A DNA stretch of 40,486 bases from Nitrospinales bacterium (GCA_023248495.1 JAHFEK010000023.1:1-40486), one strand, 5' to 3'; shown: positions 1 through 7,369, counted from the first letter of the stretch. Notes: generated from the letters alone by a model not told the origin. Numbers and translations: made by a program.

Positions 1-273
1 CTGGCGAACGATCCGGAAATAATCCTGATGGACGAACCGGCCAGAGCGCTCGATCCGATCTCCACCGCGAAGATCGAGGAGACGATACAGGTGCTGAAGG
101 ATCATTACACCATTGTGATCGTGACCCACAACCTGCAACAGGCGGCCCGCTGCTCGGATTACACCGCCTTCTTCTATATGGGGAAACTGCTGGAGATGGA
201 CGTGACGGGCAAAATATTCCAAAAACCATCCGTGAAAGACACGGAAGACTACATTACCGGCAAATTCGGCTGA
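1..273 (+). CDS. pstB: Phosphate ABC transporter ATP-binding protein PstB (3' end)
   Basis: This is the C-terminal third of PstB, the cytoplasmic ATPase that powers PstSCA high-affinity phosphate import. The reading frame is open from base 1, so the start lies outside the window. Visible parts are Walker B (EIILMDEP), the D-loop and the H-loop ([16 protein letters not shown]), followed by the family C-terminus ending [11 protein letters not shown]. The D-loop stretch reads ARALDPIS where PstB proteins usually have CSALDPIS, a conservative oddity. The stop is 19 bp before phoU, which fits the usual pst-phoU order. Identification is secure from the H-loop and C-terminal sequence plus the phoU neighbour. 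Confidence 0.96.
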   Translation: MANDPEIILMDEPARALDPISTAKIEETIQVLKDHYTIVIVTHNLQQAARCSDYTAFFYMGKLLEMDVTGKIFQKPSVKDTEDYITGKFG

Positions 274-292
274 GATAAAGAAAGGTTCAACA

Positions 293-976
293 ATGCCACA
301 CTACGATAAACACTTCGACAAGGAATTGCAGATGCTCAAGGAGAGCGTGCTCCGCCTCGGCGGCATCGTCGAAGAGCAGGTTTCCAACGCCATCGCCGCG
401 TTGATGAACCACAATGTCGAACTGGCGAACCTGACCATCGCCCGCGACCATCTGGTGAACAAGACCGAGGTGGAGATCGATGAAAACTGCATCGATCTGT
501 TGGCGCGCCGCCAGCCGATGGGGGCGGATCTGCGCTTCGTCACCACCGCCATCAAGATCGTGGACAACCTGGAACGGATGGGCGACATGGCCGTCAATAT
601 CTCCGAGCGGGTTTTGGAGCTGGCCTCCGAGCCGCGCCTGAAAGCGTATCTCGATATTCCCCGCATGGGCGAGTACTGCACCTCCATGCTGAAGAACGCG
701 TTGGACGCCTTCGTCACCAGCAACACCGTCCTGGCCCAGCAGGTGCGCGCCGAAGACGACCAGGTGGACGCGCTGACGCACCAGATTTTCCGCGAGCTTC
801 TTTCATACATGATGGAAGACCCGGCCACCATCGCCCGCGCCACCCGCATCATGTTCATCGCCAAGTACATCGAGCGGATCGCCGATCACTCCACCAACAT
901 CGCCGAGATGGTTATCTACATGGTCGAGGGGCGCATCGTCCGGCATACCGAGCCGGACATGCCGGCCGCCAAGTAG
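293..976 (+). CDS. phoU: Phosphate signalling protein PhoU
   Basis: PhoU is a cytoplasmic, metal-binding, all-helical protein that links Pst transporter state to the PhoR kinase and keeps the Pho regulon off when phosphate is plentiful. The 227-residue length is typical. Two PhoU repeats are visible: the first has ARRQPMGADLRFV near residues 70-83 and the second ends with IAKYIERIADHSTNIAEMV near 190-208, the conserved metal-ligand helices. The ATG at 293 is preceded by AAAGAAAGG. It lies between pstB and phoB, so the four genes from the window start to 3682 form one phosphate-sensing unit. Confidence 0.97.
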   Translation: MPHYDKHFDKELQMLKESVLRLGGIVEEQVSNAIAALMNHNVELANLTIARDHLVNKTEVEIDENCIDLLARRQPMGADLRFVTTAIKIVDNLERMGDMAVNISERVLELASEPRLKAYLDIPRMGEYCTSMLKNALDAFVTSNTVLAQQVRAEDDQVDALTHQIFRELLSYMMEDPATIARATRIMFIAKYIERIADHSTNIAEMVIYMVEGRIVRHTEPDMPAAK

Positions 977-989
977 CCGGCGGAGCGGC

Positions 990-1682
990 ATGGCGCGCAT
1001 ATTGGTCATCGAGGATGAACGCGACATCAGCGATCTCGTCCGCTACAATCTCGAAAAAGAGGGGCATCATGTGGCGGTCAGCCACAACGGCGAGGATGGG
1101 CTGGCGCAGACGCGCGTGTTCAAGCCGGAACTGGTGGTGCTTGATCTCATGCTCCCCGGCATGCAGGGGCTGGACGTGCTCCGCCGCGTGAAAGCGGACG
1201 ACCGGTTAAAGCATGTCCCGGTCATCATCGTCTCCGCCAAAGCCTCCGAAACGGATCGCATCATCGGCCTGGAAATCGGGGCCGACGACTATGTGATGAA
1301 ACCTTTTAGCGTGAAGGAGCTGGCCTCCCGCGTGAAAGCGGTGTTGCGCCGGTCCGCCGCGCCGGAAACCGGCCCGAAGCTGTTCACTTGCAAGGGACTC
1401 GCCATCGATTTCGATTCCGTCAGCGTCAAGCTTAACGGCAAGCCGGTTCACCTCAGCCCCTACGAGTTCAAAATACTCGGTTTTCTGGCGTTGCATCCCG
1501 GCCGCGCTTGGTCGCGCGAGGAATTGCTGGGCAAGGTGTGGAAAGATGACGCTTTCGTGCAGCCCCGCACCGTCGATGTGCATATCCGCCGCCTTCGCAC
1601 GCTGATTGAAAAGGATCCCAAAAATCCTTTTTATATTCAGACCGTCCGCGGGTTTGGCTATATCTTCGGCGTGGAGGCATAG
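990..1682 (+). CDS. phoB: Phosphate regulon response regulator PhoB
   Basis: OmpR/PhoB-class response regulator of 230 residues. The receiver domain (about 1-120) has the acidic pair E8/D9, phosphoacceptor D52 in VVLDLMLPG, S82 and K104 (MKPF). The winged-helix DNA-binding domain (about 130-228) ends with TVDVHIRRLRTLIEKD and the VRGFGYIF motif. When phosphorylated by PhoR it should activate pst and other Pho genes. It starts 13 bp after phoU. The alternative name PhoP used in Gram-positives is less likely, given the pst-phoU-phoB-phoR order. I saw no clear Pho box, but the region upstream of pst is outside the window. Confidence 0.95.
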   Translation: MARILVIEDERDISDLVRYNLEKEGHHVAVSHNGEDGLAQTRVFKPELVVLDLMLPGMQGLDVLRRVKADDRLKHVPVIIVSAKASETDRIIGLEIGADDYVMKPFSVKELASRVKAVLRRSAAPETGPKLFTCKGLAIDFDSVSVKLNGKPVHLSPYEFKILGFLALHPGRAWSREELLGKVWKDDAFVQPRTVDVHIRRLRTLIEKDPKNPFYIQTVRGFGYIFGVEA

Positions 1683-1717
1683 CCGGTGATGCTATTACGA
1701 TGCCATGCATATATTCA

Positions 1718-1797
1718 TCCCCTCCTTTGCAAGGAGGGGATACAGGGGAGGTTTTTAACCCCGCCCGCACCTCCCCTTGAAAAGGGGAGGAATTTAT
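1718..1797 (+). repeat. Palindromic repeat pair between phoB and phoR
   Basis: Two related hairpins occupy the phoB-phoR gap. The first is CCCCTCC-N7-GGAGGGG, followed by ATACAGGGGAGG. The second is CCTCCCCTT-GAAA-AGGGGAGG. They are spaced by TTTTTAACC. This is the look of dispersed intergenic palindromes, and it separates two genes that are usually adjacent. The transcript would fold strongly here. Confidence 0.7.
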
Positions 1798-1834
1798 TTA
1801 CGCCGCATTGCCCTATGCTTGAGGTCGCATAGGC

Positions 1835-3682
1835 ATGATACGGGGATTCGGCTGGAAAATATTCGGGGCCTTCGCCGTCCTCATCGTTTCCCTCGCCGCC
1901 GCGCTTTCCGCCGTCCACTCCATGGATCGCCAGAACCAGCGGGCGGCGGAAGTGCAAAACATATTCCGTCCCTTGGCCGTGTCGTTTCAGGCGGAGCTTC
2001 CGCCGGCGGGGGACGACCCGCTTCCCCGGCTTCGGAAACTGGGGCTGATGGCCGGAGCCGATGCCGCTTTTGTCCGCCCCGGCGGCGAAGCGGCCGCCAC
2101 CTATCGCAGCGAAGGCGAAGCGCAACAGGATTTTGCCGCGCTGCCGGAGATCGCCGCCGCCCTGCGCGGCGAAGAGGCGGTGGAGTTCCGCTTTAGCAAC
2201 TTCCTCAAGAAAGACGCTTATTTCATCGCCTATCCCGTTCGCGTGGATAAAACGGTAGCCGGGGCGCTTCACTTCGTGGTCGATCCGGCGCGGGTGGCCG
2301 GGGCCGACGGCGGAAGCGCCGCCAAGGTTGCGGCCTTCACCGCCCTGGCGTTGGCGGCGGCCGGCTTGCTCAGCTATTTCATGGCGCGGTCGCTGCGGCG
2401 GCGGGTGCGGACGATTTCGGATTATCTGGAAGGGGGGGCCGGGGATGCCGCCCCCATCCATGTGTCCCGCGTATTCGGTGACGATTTCGACCGCGTCGGC
2501 GCGAAGGCCGGGGCCGTCGCCGGTCAGGCGGCGGAAACGCTGGCCATGCTGCGCGAGGAGCGCGAACGGGTGCGCGCCATCATCGAATATATGGAAGACG
2601 GCGTGCTGTTGCTGGACGCGGACGGAAAAATTCTTTTGCACAATGCCGCGTTTTTGGCGCTGTTCGGCCTGACGGAGCGGGAACTCGACGGGACGCCGAT
2701 AGCCGAAACGGTGCGCAACCCCGCGTTGCTCGATCTGCTGGCGCTGCACCGGTCAACGCGCAAGACCGTCAAGCGGGAGATAGCCCTCGGCGTTCCCCCC
2801 ACGCGGCACCTGCTGGCTTCCGCCGCGCCGCTCAAGCGCGACGCGGGAAGCGCCCGCACCCTGCTGATGATCTACGATGTCACCCAGCAGAAAAAGCTGG
2901 AAGAGATGCGCGTCGATTTCGTGGCGAACGCGTCGCACGAGCTGCGCACGCCGCTCACCGCCATCAGCGGCTATGTGGAAACGATGGCCGACGGCGCGGT
3001 GGACGAGCCGGAGACCGCGCGCCACATGCTGGGCATCATCCAGCGGCAGACCGGGCGGCTGGGCCGCCTGATCGACGATCTGCTGGCGCTCTCCAACATC
3101 GAACTGGAAAAAGGGAAGTTCGAATTTCTTCCGATGCAGGCCGAACCGCTCATCAAAAGCGCGGCGCAGATGTTCGCGCAGGCCGCCGCGAATCAGGGGG
3201 TGACGCTGGATTGGACCGTGGAAGACGGCACCGCGCCGTTCGAGGCGGATAAAGACCGGCTGATGCAGGTCTTTGTCAACCTGCTCGACAACGCCATCAA
3301 ATACACGCCCGCCGGGGGCAAAGTGACCGCCCGCTGCCGCATGCTGACGGTTGACCGGCACACCGCCGCCGCGTTCGATTATCCGCCACTGGACGGCAAT
3401 CCGCTGCTTCCGGAAACGGAAGGGGAGTGGAGCCGCCGTTTTGTGGAATGGTTTGTCACCGATACCGGCGAAGGCATCCCCGCCCACGCCATCCCGCGCC
3501 TGATGGAAAGGTTTTATCGCGTCGACCACGACCGCTCGCGCGAGCGGGGCGGCACCGGTCTGGGGCTTTCCATCGTGAAGCACATCATCATCGCGCATCG
3601 CGGCGGCATAAAGATTGAAAGCGAACCGGGCAAGGGAACCACCGTCCGCTTCGTCATCCCCCTCTCCCGCAAAATCCCCTGA
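1835..3682 (+). CDS. phoR: Phosphate sensor histidine kinase PhoR
   Basis: Membrane sensor kinase of 615 residues, partner of PhoB. TM1 is at about 8-27 and TM2 at about 166-185, enclosing a periplasmic stretch of about 135 residues. A HAMP-like linker follows, then a PAS domain at about 245-350 (IIEYMEDGVLLLDADGK). The DHp domain has phospho-acceptor H368 in ASHELRTPL. The ATPase has an N box (NLLDNAIKYTP), G1 (DTGEGIP) and G2 (GGTGLGLSIVKHI). The ATG at 1835 is chosen because TM1 follows directly and GAGGTC lies 8 bp upstream. It is longer than E. coli PhoR because of the extracytoplasmic region, like Gram-positive and deltaproteobacterial PhoR. The gap from phoB is 152 bp and filled with a repeat. 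Confidence 0.94.
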   Translation: MIRGFGWKIFGAFAVLIVSLAAALSAVHSMDRQNQRAAEVQNIFRPLAVSFQAELPPAGDDPLPRLRKLGLMAGADAAFVRPGGEAAATYRSEGEAQQDFAALPEIAAALRGEEAVEFRFSNFLKKDAYFIAYPVRVDKTVAGALHFVVDPARVAGADGGSAAKVAAFTALALAAAGLLSYFMARSLRRRVRTISDYLEGGAGDAAPIHVSRVFGDDFDRVGAKAGAVAGQAAETLAMLREERERVRAIIEYMEDGVLLLDADGKILLHNAAFLALFGLTERELDGTPIAETVRNPALLDLLALHRSTRKTVKREIALGVPPTRHLLASAAPLKRDAGSARTLLMIYDVTQQKKLEEMRVDFVANASHELRTPLTAISGYVETMADGAVDEPETARHMLGIIQRQTGRLGRLIDDLLALSNIELEKGKFEFLPMQAEPLIKSAAQMFAQAAANQGVTLDWTVEDGTAPFEADKDRLMQVFVNLLDNAIKYTPAGGKVTARCRMLTVDRHTAAAFDYPPLDGNPLLPETEGEWSRRFVEWFVTDTGEGIPAHAIPRLMERFYRVDHDRSRERGGTGLGLSIVKHIIIAHRGGIKIESEPGKGTTVRFVIPLSRKIP

Positions 3683-3732
3683 GTTTTAACGCGGGCGGGC
3701 AGGGGTATTTCGCTCCATGCCCGCTCCCCCGA

Positions 3733-3845
3733 TTGTCATTCCCGCGAAGGCGGGAATCCAGAGTTCTCCCCCTATTGTCATTCCCGTGCAGACGGGAATC
3801 CATATCTCTCCCCCGGTTGTCATTCCCGCGAAGGCGGGAATCCAG
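3733..3845 (+). repeat. Tandem array of three dRS3/NTS-like palindromes, 42-bp period
   Basis: Three copies of ATTCCC-N8-GGGAAT lie at 3738-3757, 3780-3799 and 3822-3841, exactly 42 bp apart. Outer copies read ATTCCCGCGAAGGCGGGAAT; the middle copy has GTGCAGAC in the loop. All three are flanked by TTGTC on the left and CCA on the right, which gives them a common direction. The 22-bp spacers are also similar to each other (CTCCCCC), so the whole 42-bp unit is repeated. The array ends 19 bp before the GIY-YIG gene. Confidence 0.95.
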
Positions 3846-3860
3846 TATTCTTGAGTTTAG

Positions 3861-4169
3861 ATGAAACAGTATTTTGTCTATATTTTGGCCAGCAAGCGCA
3901 ACGGCACTTTATACATTGGCGTCACGAATGACCTTCTGCGAAGAGTGCATGAGCACAAAACCGGGCTGGTGGAAAGTTTCTCAAAGCGATATGGGGTATG
4001 CATGCTCGTCCATTTTGAACAGACCCAAGGTGTGCAGGGCGCGCTCATGAGGGAGAAGCAGCTTAAGAAATGGGAAAGAAAATGGAAGCTAAGGCTGATA
4101 GAGGAAAGTAATCCGGCTTGGAAAGACCTGTATGGGGAATTGATGAAGGGCCGGGTTTGTGAAGGGTAA
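3861..4169 (+). CDS. Small GIY-YIG nuclease (Ssn/UPF0213-like)
   Basis: A 102-residue single-domain GIY-YIG endonuclease. The first motif is YFVYIL (4-9), the second YIGVT (18-22). The catalytic arginine region is LLRRVHEHK (25-33), and the metal-ligand glutamate is E65 in MREKQLKKW, followed by the family ending of the type NPAWKDLY. The length matches the stand-alone bacterial family, which has no DNA-binding add-on. Palindromes lie 19 bp upstream and 7 bp downstream, and no other gene shares its transcript in an obvious way. Members of this family in Neisseria are, as I recall, site-specific single-strand nucleases acting on the same ATTCCC-N8-GGGAAT repeat, so the flanking repeats are the likely target. 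That link is inference here. Upstream SD is weak (TTGAG). Confidence 0.92.
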   Translation: MKQYFVYILASKRNGTLYIGVTNDLLRRVHEHKTGLVESFSKRYGVCMLVHFEQTQGVQGALMREKQLKKWERKWKLRLIEESNPAWKDLYGELMKGRVCEG

Positions 4170-4171
4170 AT

Positions 4172-4200
4172 ACTGGATTCCCGCCTTCGCGGGAATGACA
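4172..4200 (-). repeat. dRS3/NTS-like palindrome, inverted copy
   Basis: ATTCCC-GCCTTCGC-GGGAAT at 4177-4196, in the opposite direction to the upstream array (TGG on the left, TGACA on the right). It begins 7 bp after the GIY-YIG stop codon, so the gene is bounded by repeats facing each other. Confidence 0.95.
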
Positions 4201-4279
4201 ACCAAAAAGAAGCGGGCTATAAAAAATTCCATAAGGTAAAATCGCCCATGTAGAAGGTACGGCGGAAAAATAATCCCGC

Positions 4280-4365
4280 TTGTCATTCCCCTCTCTTGTC
4301 ATTCCCGTGCAGACGGGAATCCAGTATTCTCCCCCGGTTGTCATTCCCGCGAAGGCGGGGACCCA
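4280..4365 (+). repeat. Second dRS3/NTS-like cluster: half copy, full copy, degenerate copy
   Basis: A half copy (TTGTCATTCCC, 4280-4290) is followed by a full copy at 4301-4320 with loop GTGCAGAC, the same loop as the middle copy of the upstream array. A copy at 4343-4362 has its right arm changed to GGGGAC. The last two are again 42 bp apart and have the same CTCCCCC spacer, so this looks like a duplicated piece of the upstream array. Confidence 0.9.
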
Positions 4366-4578
4366 GGCATATTATCAAAGCTTCCCACAACGGCCCATCG
4401 GGCCGAAATGCCGCAAAGCAAGACTTGTTCCTGACCCGCCACGGCCATTGTAAAAATAGGGTATTGTAAAAAAGCAGGGTTTTTTATATTCTCGTAATTG
4501 TTTCAATGGCGGGGGTTTTGGGGCATAAAAAGGCAGGGATGGCCGCAAACGTTTTTCTTGATACAGGGGGAGATTGGC
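4363..4578. other. Non-coding stretch before the accessory genes
   Basis: No convincing gene. It becomes AT-rich toward its right end and contains two copies of ATTGTAAAAA near 4446 and 4463. A weak promoter-like TTGTAA / TATTCT pair lies in the second copy. The stretch 4498-4578 is open in the frame of the next gene but lacks protein-like composition. Confidence 0.4.
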
Positions 4579-5031
4579 ATGGCAAAAGATAAAAAGAAAT
4601 TACTCGTGTCCGTTAAGTCCAGTTTGGCGGTTCTTGTTTTTCTTCTCTGTTCGTTGGTTTTTTCAGGTACGAGTGAAAGTGGTGAGGGTTTTAAGACGGA
4701 GACGACCAAATCACCCATTACTTTCAGGATGGCCCAGTCTCATTTTACCTTTCCGAATAGTAATGTAATCCCTTTAGGTTCTGTATCAGCTGTGGCAACA
4801 AGGATGGGGGATATGAACAGTTTTCCTGATTTGAATGGCGCAATAACCGAAGCTATGGATCAAGCAATCGCATCAAAAGGTGGAGACCTGCTGATTAATG
4901 TTATGGTAAATAGTGTTTTAACGACCAAGATGACTACGTGGGAAGGAAAGCATATGATTCGATTTTTTATTGATGTTGAGGTACAAGGGACTGTTGCGAA
5001 AATGGAAATTGGCAAACAGCTTTTAAAGTAA
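4579..5031 (+). CDS. Secreted protein of unknown function
   Basis: A 150-residue protein. The start is placed at ATG 4579, not at the upstream in-frame start at 4498, because GGGGGAGA sits 5-12 bp before it and a signal peptide follows at once (KDKKK, then a hydrophobic stretch to about residue 31). The mature part carries a conserved-looking block (NGAITEAMDQAIASKGGD, then LINVMVNSVLTTK) that recalls small periplasmic or lipoprotein families whose members end in a beta-rich half. I cannot assign a family. There is a Cys at the end of the hydrophobic core, but no good lipobox. It is the first of three genes for exported proteins with lower GC than the flanking pho and cheV genes. Confidence 0.72.
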   Translation: MAKDKKKLLVSVKSSLAVLVFLLCSLVFSGTSESGEGFKTETTKSPITFRMAQSHFTFPNSNVIPLGSVSAVATRMGDMNSFPDLNGAITEAMDQAIASKGGDLLINVMVNSVLTTKMTTWEGKHMIRFFIDVEVQGTVAKMEIGKQLLK

Positions 5032-5065
5032 TCCCTCGCTTTTTAGGCTTTATTAAGGAAAACCT

Positions 5066-5785
5066 ATGAAAAATAGATACATTGCGATGAGTATTATTAT
5101 TTTGGCGATGATAATATCTTTTCACCATGCCAATGCCGCCGAATTGCCGGGGATGGTCTTTGTTAAAGGGGGATGCTTCCAGATGGGAAGCAAAGATGGT
5201 GATAAAAATGAAGTACCCGTGCATAAAGTTTGCCTCGATAACTTTTACATGGATAGGTACGAGGTCACGGTGGGTACCTTTGAAAAAGGTTCGGCCATTG
5301 AGCCTGAATGCCCGGAGTGCGCGATGGAGTTCGTGACTTGGGATGCAGCAAACATTTTTTGCCAGAAGGCCGGGAAACGCCTGCCGACCGAGGCGGAATG
5401 GGAATATGCCGCACGTAGCGGAGGAAAAGATGAAAAGTGGGCGGGGACAAGCAATGAAAACCGCGCATGGGAATACGTTGTTTATAGGGCTAACGCAAAT
5501 GTTATTCACCCGGTGGGGGATTTGAGGCCGAATGGATTGGGTTTGTACGATATGAGTGGAAATGCGTTCGAGTGGGTGGCGGACTGGTATGACGCGGAAT
5601 ATTATGGTAAAAGTCCGGAGCTAAATCCAAAAGGTCCCGCCAGTGGTCAGGCAAAGGTTTACCGCGGTGGGGGAGAGGGATACCCTCTGAAAGCTTCACG
5701 CACGCAAGCGCGGTACAACGAAAAACCCCAAAGCGCTTCGGCAGGGTTTCGCTGCGCCCAGTCTGCTGGGGCGCAGTCCAAGTAG
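5066..5785 (+). CDS. Secreted FGE/sulfatase-modifying-factor-fold protein
   Basis: A 239-residue protein with a signal peptide (cleavage likely after HANA, near residue 24) and one complete FGE-sulfatase domain. Family signatures are GMVFVKGGCFQMGS, the PVHKVCLDNFYMDRYEVT block, AGKRLPTEAEWEYAARS, NGLGLYDMSGNAFEWVADWY and the terminal GFRCA. The paired active-site cysteines of true formylglycine-generating enzymes (a C-x4-C inside the late R-rich segment) are absent, where the sequence reads LKASRTQARYNE. It is therefore more likely a binding or structural member of the fold than a sulfatase activator. Four cysteines in the first half (CFQM, VCLD, ECPEC) could form disulfides in the periplasm. 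It lies between two other exported proteins and probably shares their transcript. Confidence 0.9.
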   Translation: MKNRYIAMSIIILAMIISFHHANAAELPGMVFVKGGCFQMGSKDGDKNEVPVHKVCLDNFYMDRYEVTVGTFEKGSAIEPECPECAMEFVTWDAANIFCQKAGKRLPTEAEWEYAARSGGKDEKWAGTSNENRAWEYVVYRANANVIHPVGDLRPNGLGLYDMSGNAFEWVADWYDAEYYGKSPELNPKGPASGQAKVYRGGGEGYPLKASRTQARYNEKPQSASAGFRCAQSAGAQSK

Positions 5786-5814
5786 CTCATCCTTTGGCAG
5801 TTTGGGGAAATATT

Positions 5815-6927
5815 ATGGGCTGCGGTAATTTAATGGCATGTAAATCCGGTAAGATTGCAGATAATTTTGTTGCACTCATTCTTTTATTCCTCATTGCCTT
5901 CGGCTTTGCTATTTCCGCCCACGCCGCTGAGAAGAAAGCGGAGAAGAAAAAGGAAACGAGGGAGGCGGTTGTTTTGATGCCGCTGAGGCCGACGAAGGAT
6001 ATACCGCAAGATGAAATGACGCAGTACGAGGTGGCGTTGAAAAAAGGCCTATCCGAGCGGTATGTGGTGTACTCCGGCGAGCAGGTTCAGAATATAGTGA
6101 AGGATGTATACCGCAAGCGGAGCGGCGAGGCGAAGGCGGGACATGAGTGCGACGAAACGAAGTGCATTCAGGATATTGCCATGGCGTTTCAGACGGAGCT
6201 TGTGGCAATAGCAAACATACGCAAGACTGGCGGCGGCTATTCTATATCCCTTACCATTAACAATGTCATGGATGACAAGTCGGTATTCAGTAATCAGATT
6301 CCTTGTGAAAGGTGCAATGAATTTGAGGTCGCGCGCCAGCTTAAAACGCTTTTGGGGGGCGCCGCCCCCGCCGATGTCCCCGCCCCTGATGGCGTTTTGG
6401 CCACGATAAAACCTGCTCCAAAAAAGGAAGCAGCCGCGCCCCCATCATATGTACAAATCTCGCTTGGGAGCAATATTGATGCGGACTTCTACGTGGATGA
6501 CGCACATGTCGGCACAGGCAGGCAGTTGAACGTCCATGTTGATGTTTCGAAAGCGCATAAACTAAGCGCCAAAGCAGAAAACTATAAAGAAAAAATAGAA
6601 TACGTTCAGGCCAATGAGCGCCGGGAAGCCGTGGGCTTTGTATTTCTTGACGGCGATGCTATTTCAAAACCTGACGTTGCCGCATCGAAATCATCAAAGA
6701 ACAACGGTGAAATAACCCTTCATTGCAATGAAAATGCCACGTTCTATGTTGACGGCGTTAAGGTTGGAACCGGGAAAACGGTGCTCGCGCAGGTTGATGG
6801 AAGCGCACCCCACGCGGTTTTGGTAAAAGCCGATGGCTACGTAAGCAAAGAGGAATATATTAAGCCTCCGTATAATCCGAAATTTCCATTTGAATTTTAT
6901 TACATGATAGGCGACAAAGAAAACTAA
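5815..6927 (+). CDS. Exported protein with two PEGA-like repeats
   Basis: A 370-residue protein if started at ATG 5815, which has GGGGAAA upstream. A TTG seven codons earlier is possible. A hydrophobic segment ends at ISAHA (about residue 37), so it is exported or membrane-anchored. Residues about 45-190 resemble the TolB/CsgG-like N-terminal domain seen before PEGA repeats, with CDETKCIQDIAMAFQTELV and IPCERCNEFEVARQLKTLL; four cysteines fall in two pairs. A proline-rich linker follows. Two beta-rich PEGA-like repeats then contain ADFYVDDAHVGTG and ATFYVDGVKVGTG. PEGA domains are usually found on surface proteins. The exact role is unknown. Codon and base use are more AT-rich than in the pho genes. 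Confidence 0.85.
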   Translation: MGCGNLMACKSGKIADNFVALILLFLIAFGFAISAHAAEKKAEKKKETREAVVLMPLRPTKDIPQDEMTQYEVALKKGLSERYVVYSGEQVQNIVKDVYRKRSGEAKAGHECDETKCIQDIAMAFQTELVAIANIRKTGGGYSISLTINNVMDDKSVFSNQIPCERCNEFEVARQLKTLLGGAAPADVPAPDGVLATIKPAPKKEAAAPPSYVQISLGSNIDADFYVDDAHVGTGRQLNVHVDVSKAHKLSAKAENYKEKIEYVQANERREAVGFVFLDGDAISKPDVAASKSSKNNGEITLHCNENATFYVDGVKVGTGKTVLAQVDGSAPHAVLVKADGYVSKEEYIKPPYNPKFPFEFYYMIGDKEN

Positions 6928-7269
6928 GGCGTCTTCGGTTCCATTCGTTTATCCAAGGGGCAAGCCTTCCTGGCCCTTGCTGGCCAACGACAGAATAAAT
7001 TCCGTTGTACCCGGCACGGCATTCTTCCTTAGCCAGAGCCGGAGATTTGGGAGAGTGGGCTTTCACCCCCGATTCGCGCGGCGGGGGCAAGTGCGGATGG
7101 GGAAATTGGTGGAATTGGAGCCGGTGGCGCGGTTGGGGGAATTGGCGGGAAAAGTCCGGCGGATTTGGGGGATTTGGAGGCTTTGGCGTGATTGGAGAAT
7201 TAGGAGAAATTGAAAGAAGCGCTTTTTGACCGAATTCGGGAGCGGGGAAGGGGGAGAGCTTTGATACTG

Positions 7270-7329
7270 TTTCCCCTTGAAGGGGATACCCGGCGCGGAT
7301 TGAAAAAATCCATCCCGCGCCTCCCTTTC
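7270..7329 (+). repeat. Two-hairpin dispersed repeat, copy 1
   Basis: Hairpin TTCCCCTT-GA-AGGGGA, then ATACCC, then a second stem-like pair GGCGCGGATT and AATCC/GCGCC, then CTCCCTTTC. It aligns end to end with the element at 31752-31809 with scattered compensating changes. It abuts a palindrome of the ATTCCC class. Confidence 0.8.
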
Positions 7330-7330
7330 T

Positions 7331-7356
7331 GGATCCCCGCCTTCGCGGGGATGACA
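7331..7356 (-). repeat. dRS3/NTS-like palindrome variant
   Basis: ATCCCC-GCCTTCGC-GGGGAT at 7333-7352, flanked by GG on the left and GACA on the right. Same size, loop and flanks as the copies around the GIY-YIG gene, but both arms carry the matching T-to-C and A-to-G change, so pairing is kept. Confidence 0.85.
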
Positions 7357-7369
7357 TCCGGAGAGGGGA

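Larger units (their letters stand above)
6928..7369. other. Repeat-rich intergenic spacer
   Basis: No supported gene. The stretch 7040-7200 has strongly G-biased upper-strand sequence with loose GGNGGATTTGG-type reiterations, which yields long but low-complexity open frames on both strands. Two dispersed elements follow at 7270-7329 and 7331-7356. It separates the exported-protein genes from the convergent cheV. Confidence 0.6.

Noticed and set aside
3733-4365. CRISPR array
   Set aside because: The units are palindromic and the spacers resemble each other; there are no distinct spacers and no cas genes.
5066-5785. True formylglycine-generating enzyme
   Set aside because: The catalytic cysteine pair is absent and there is no sulfatase gene nearby.
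7040-7200. G-quadruplex-forming region
   Set aside because: G runs exist, but most gaps exceed seven bases and run lengths vary; no compact four-run block is seen.
6860-7357. Proline-rich minus-strand open frame
   Set aside because: Low-complexity product of a G-biased upper strand and of a dispersed repeat; no start signal.
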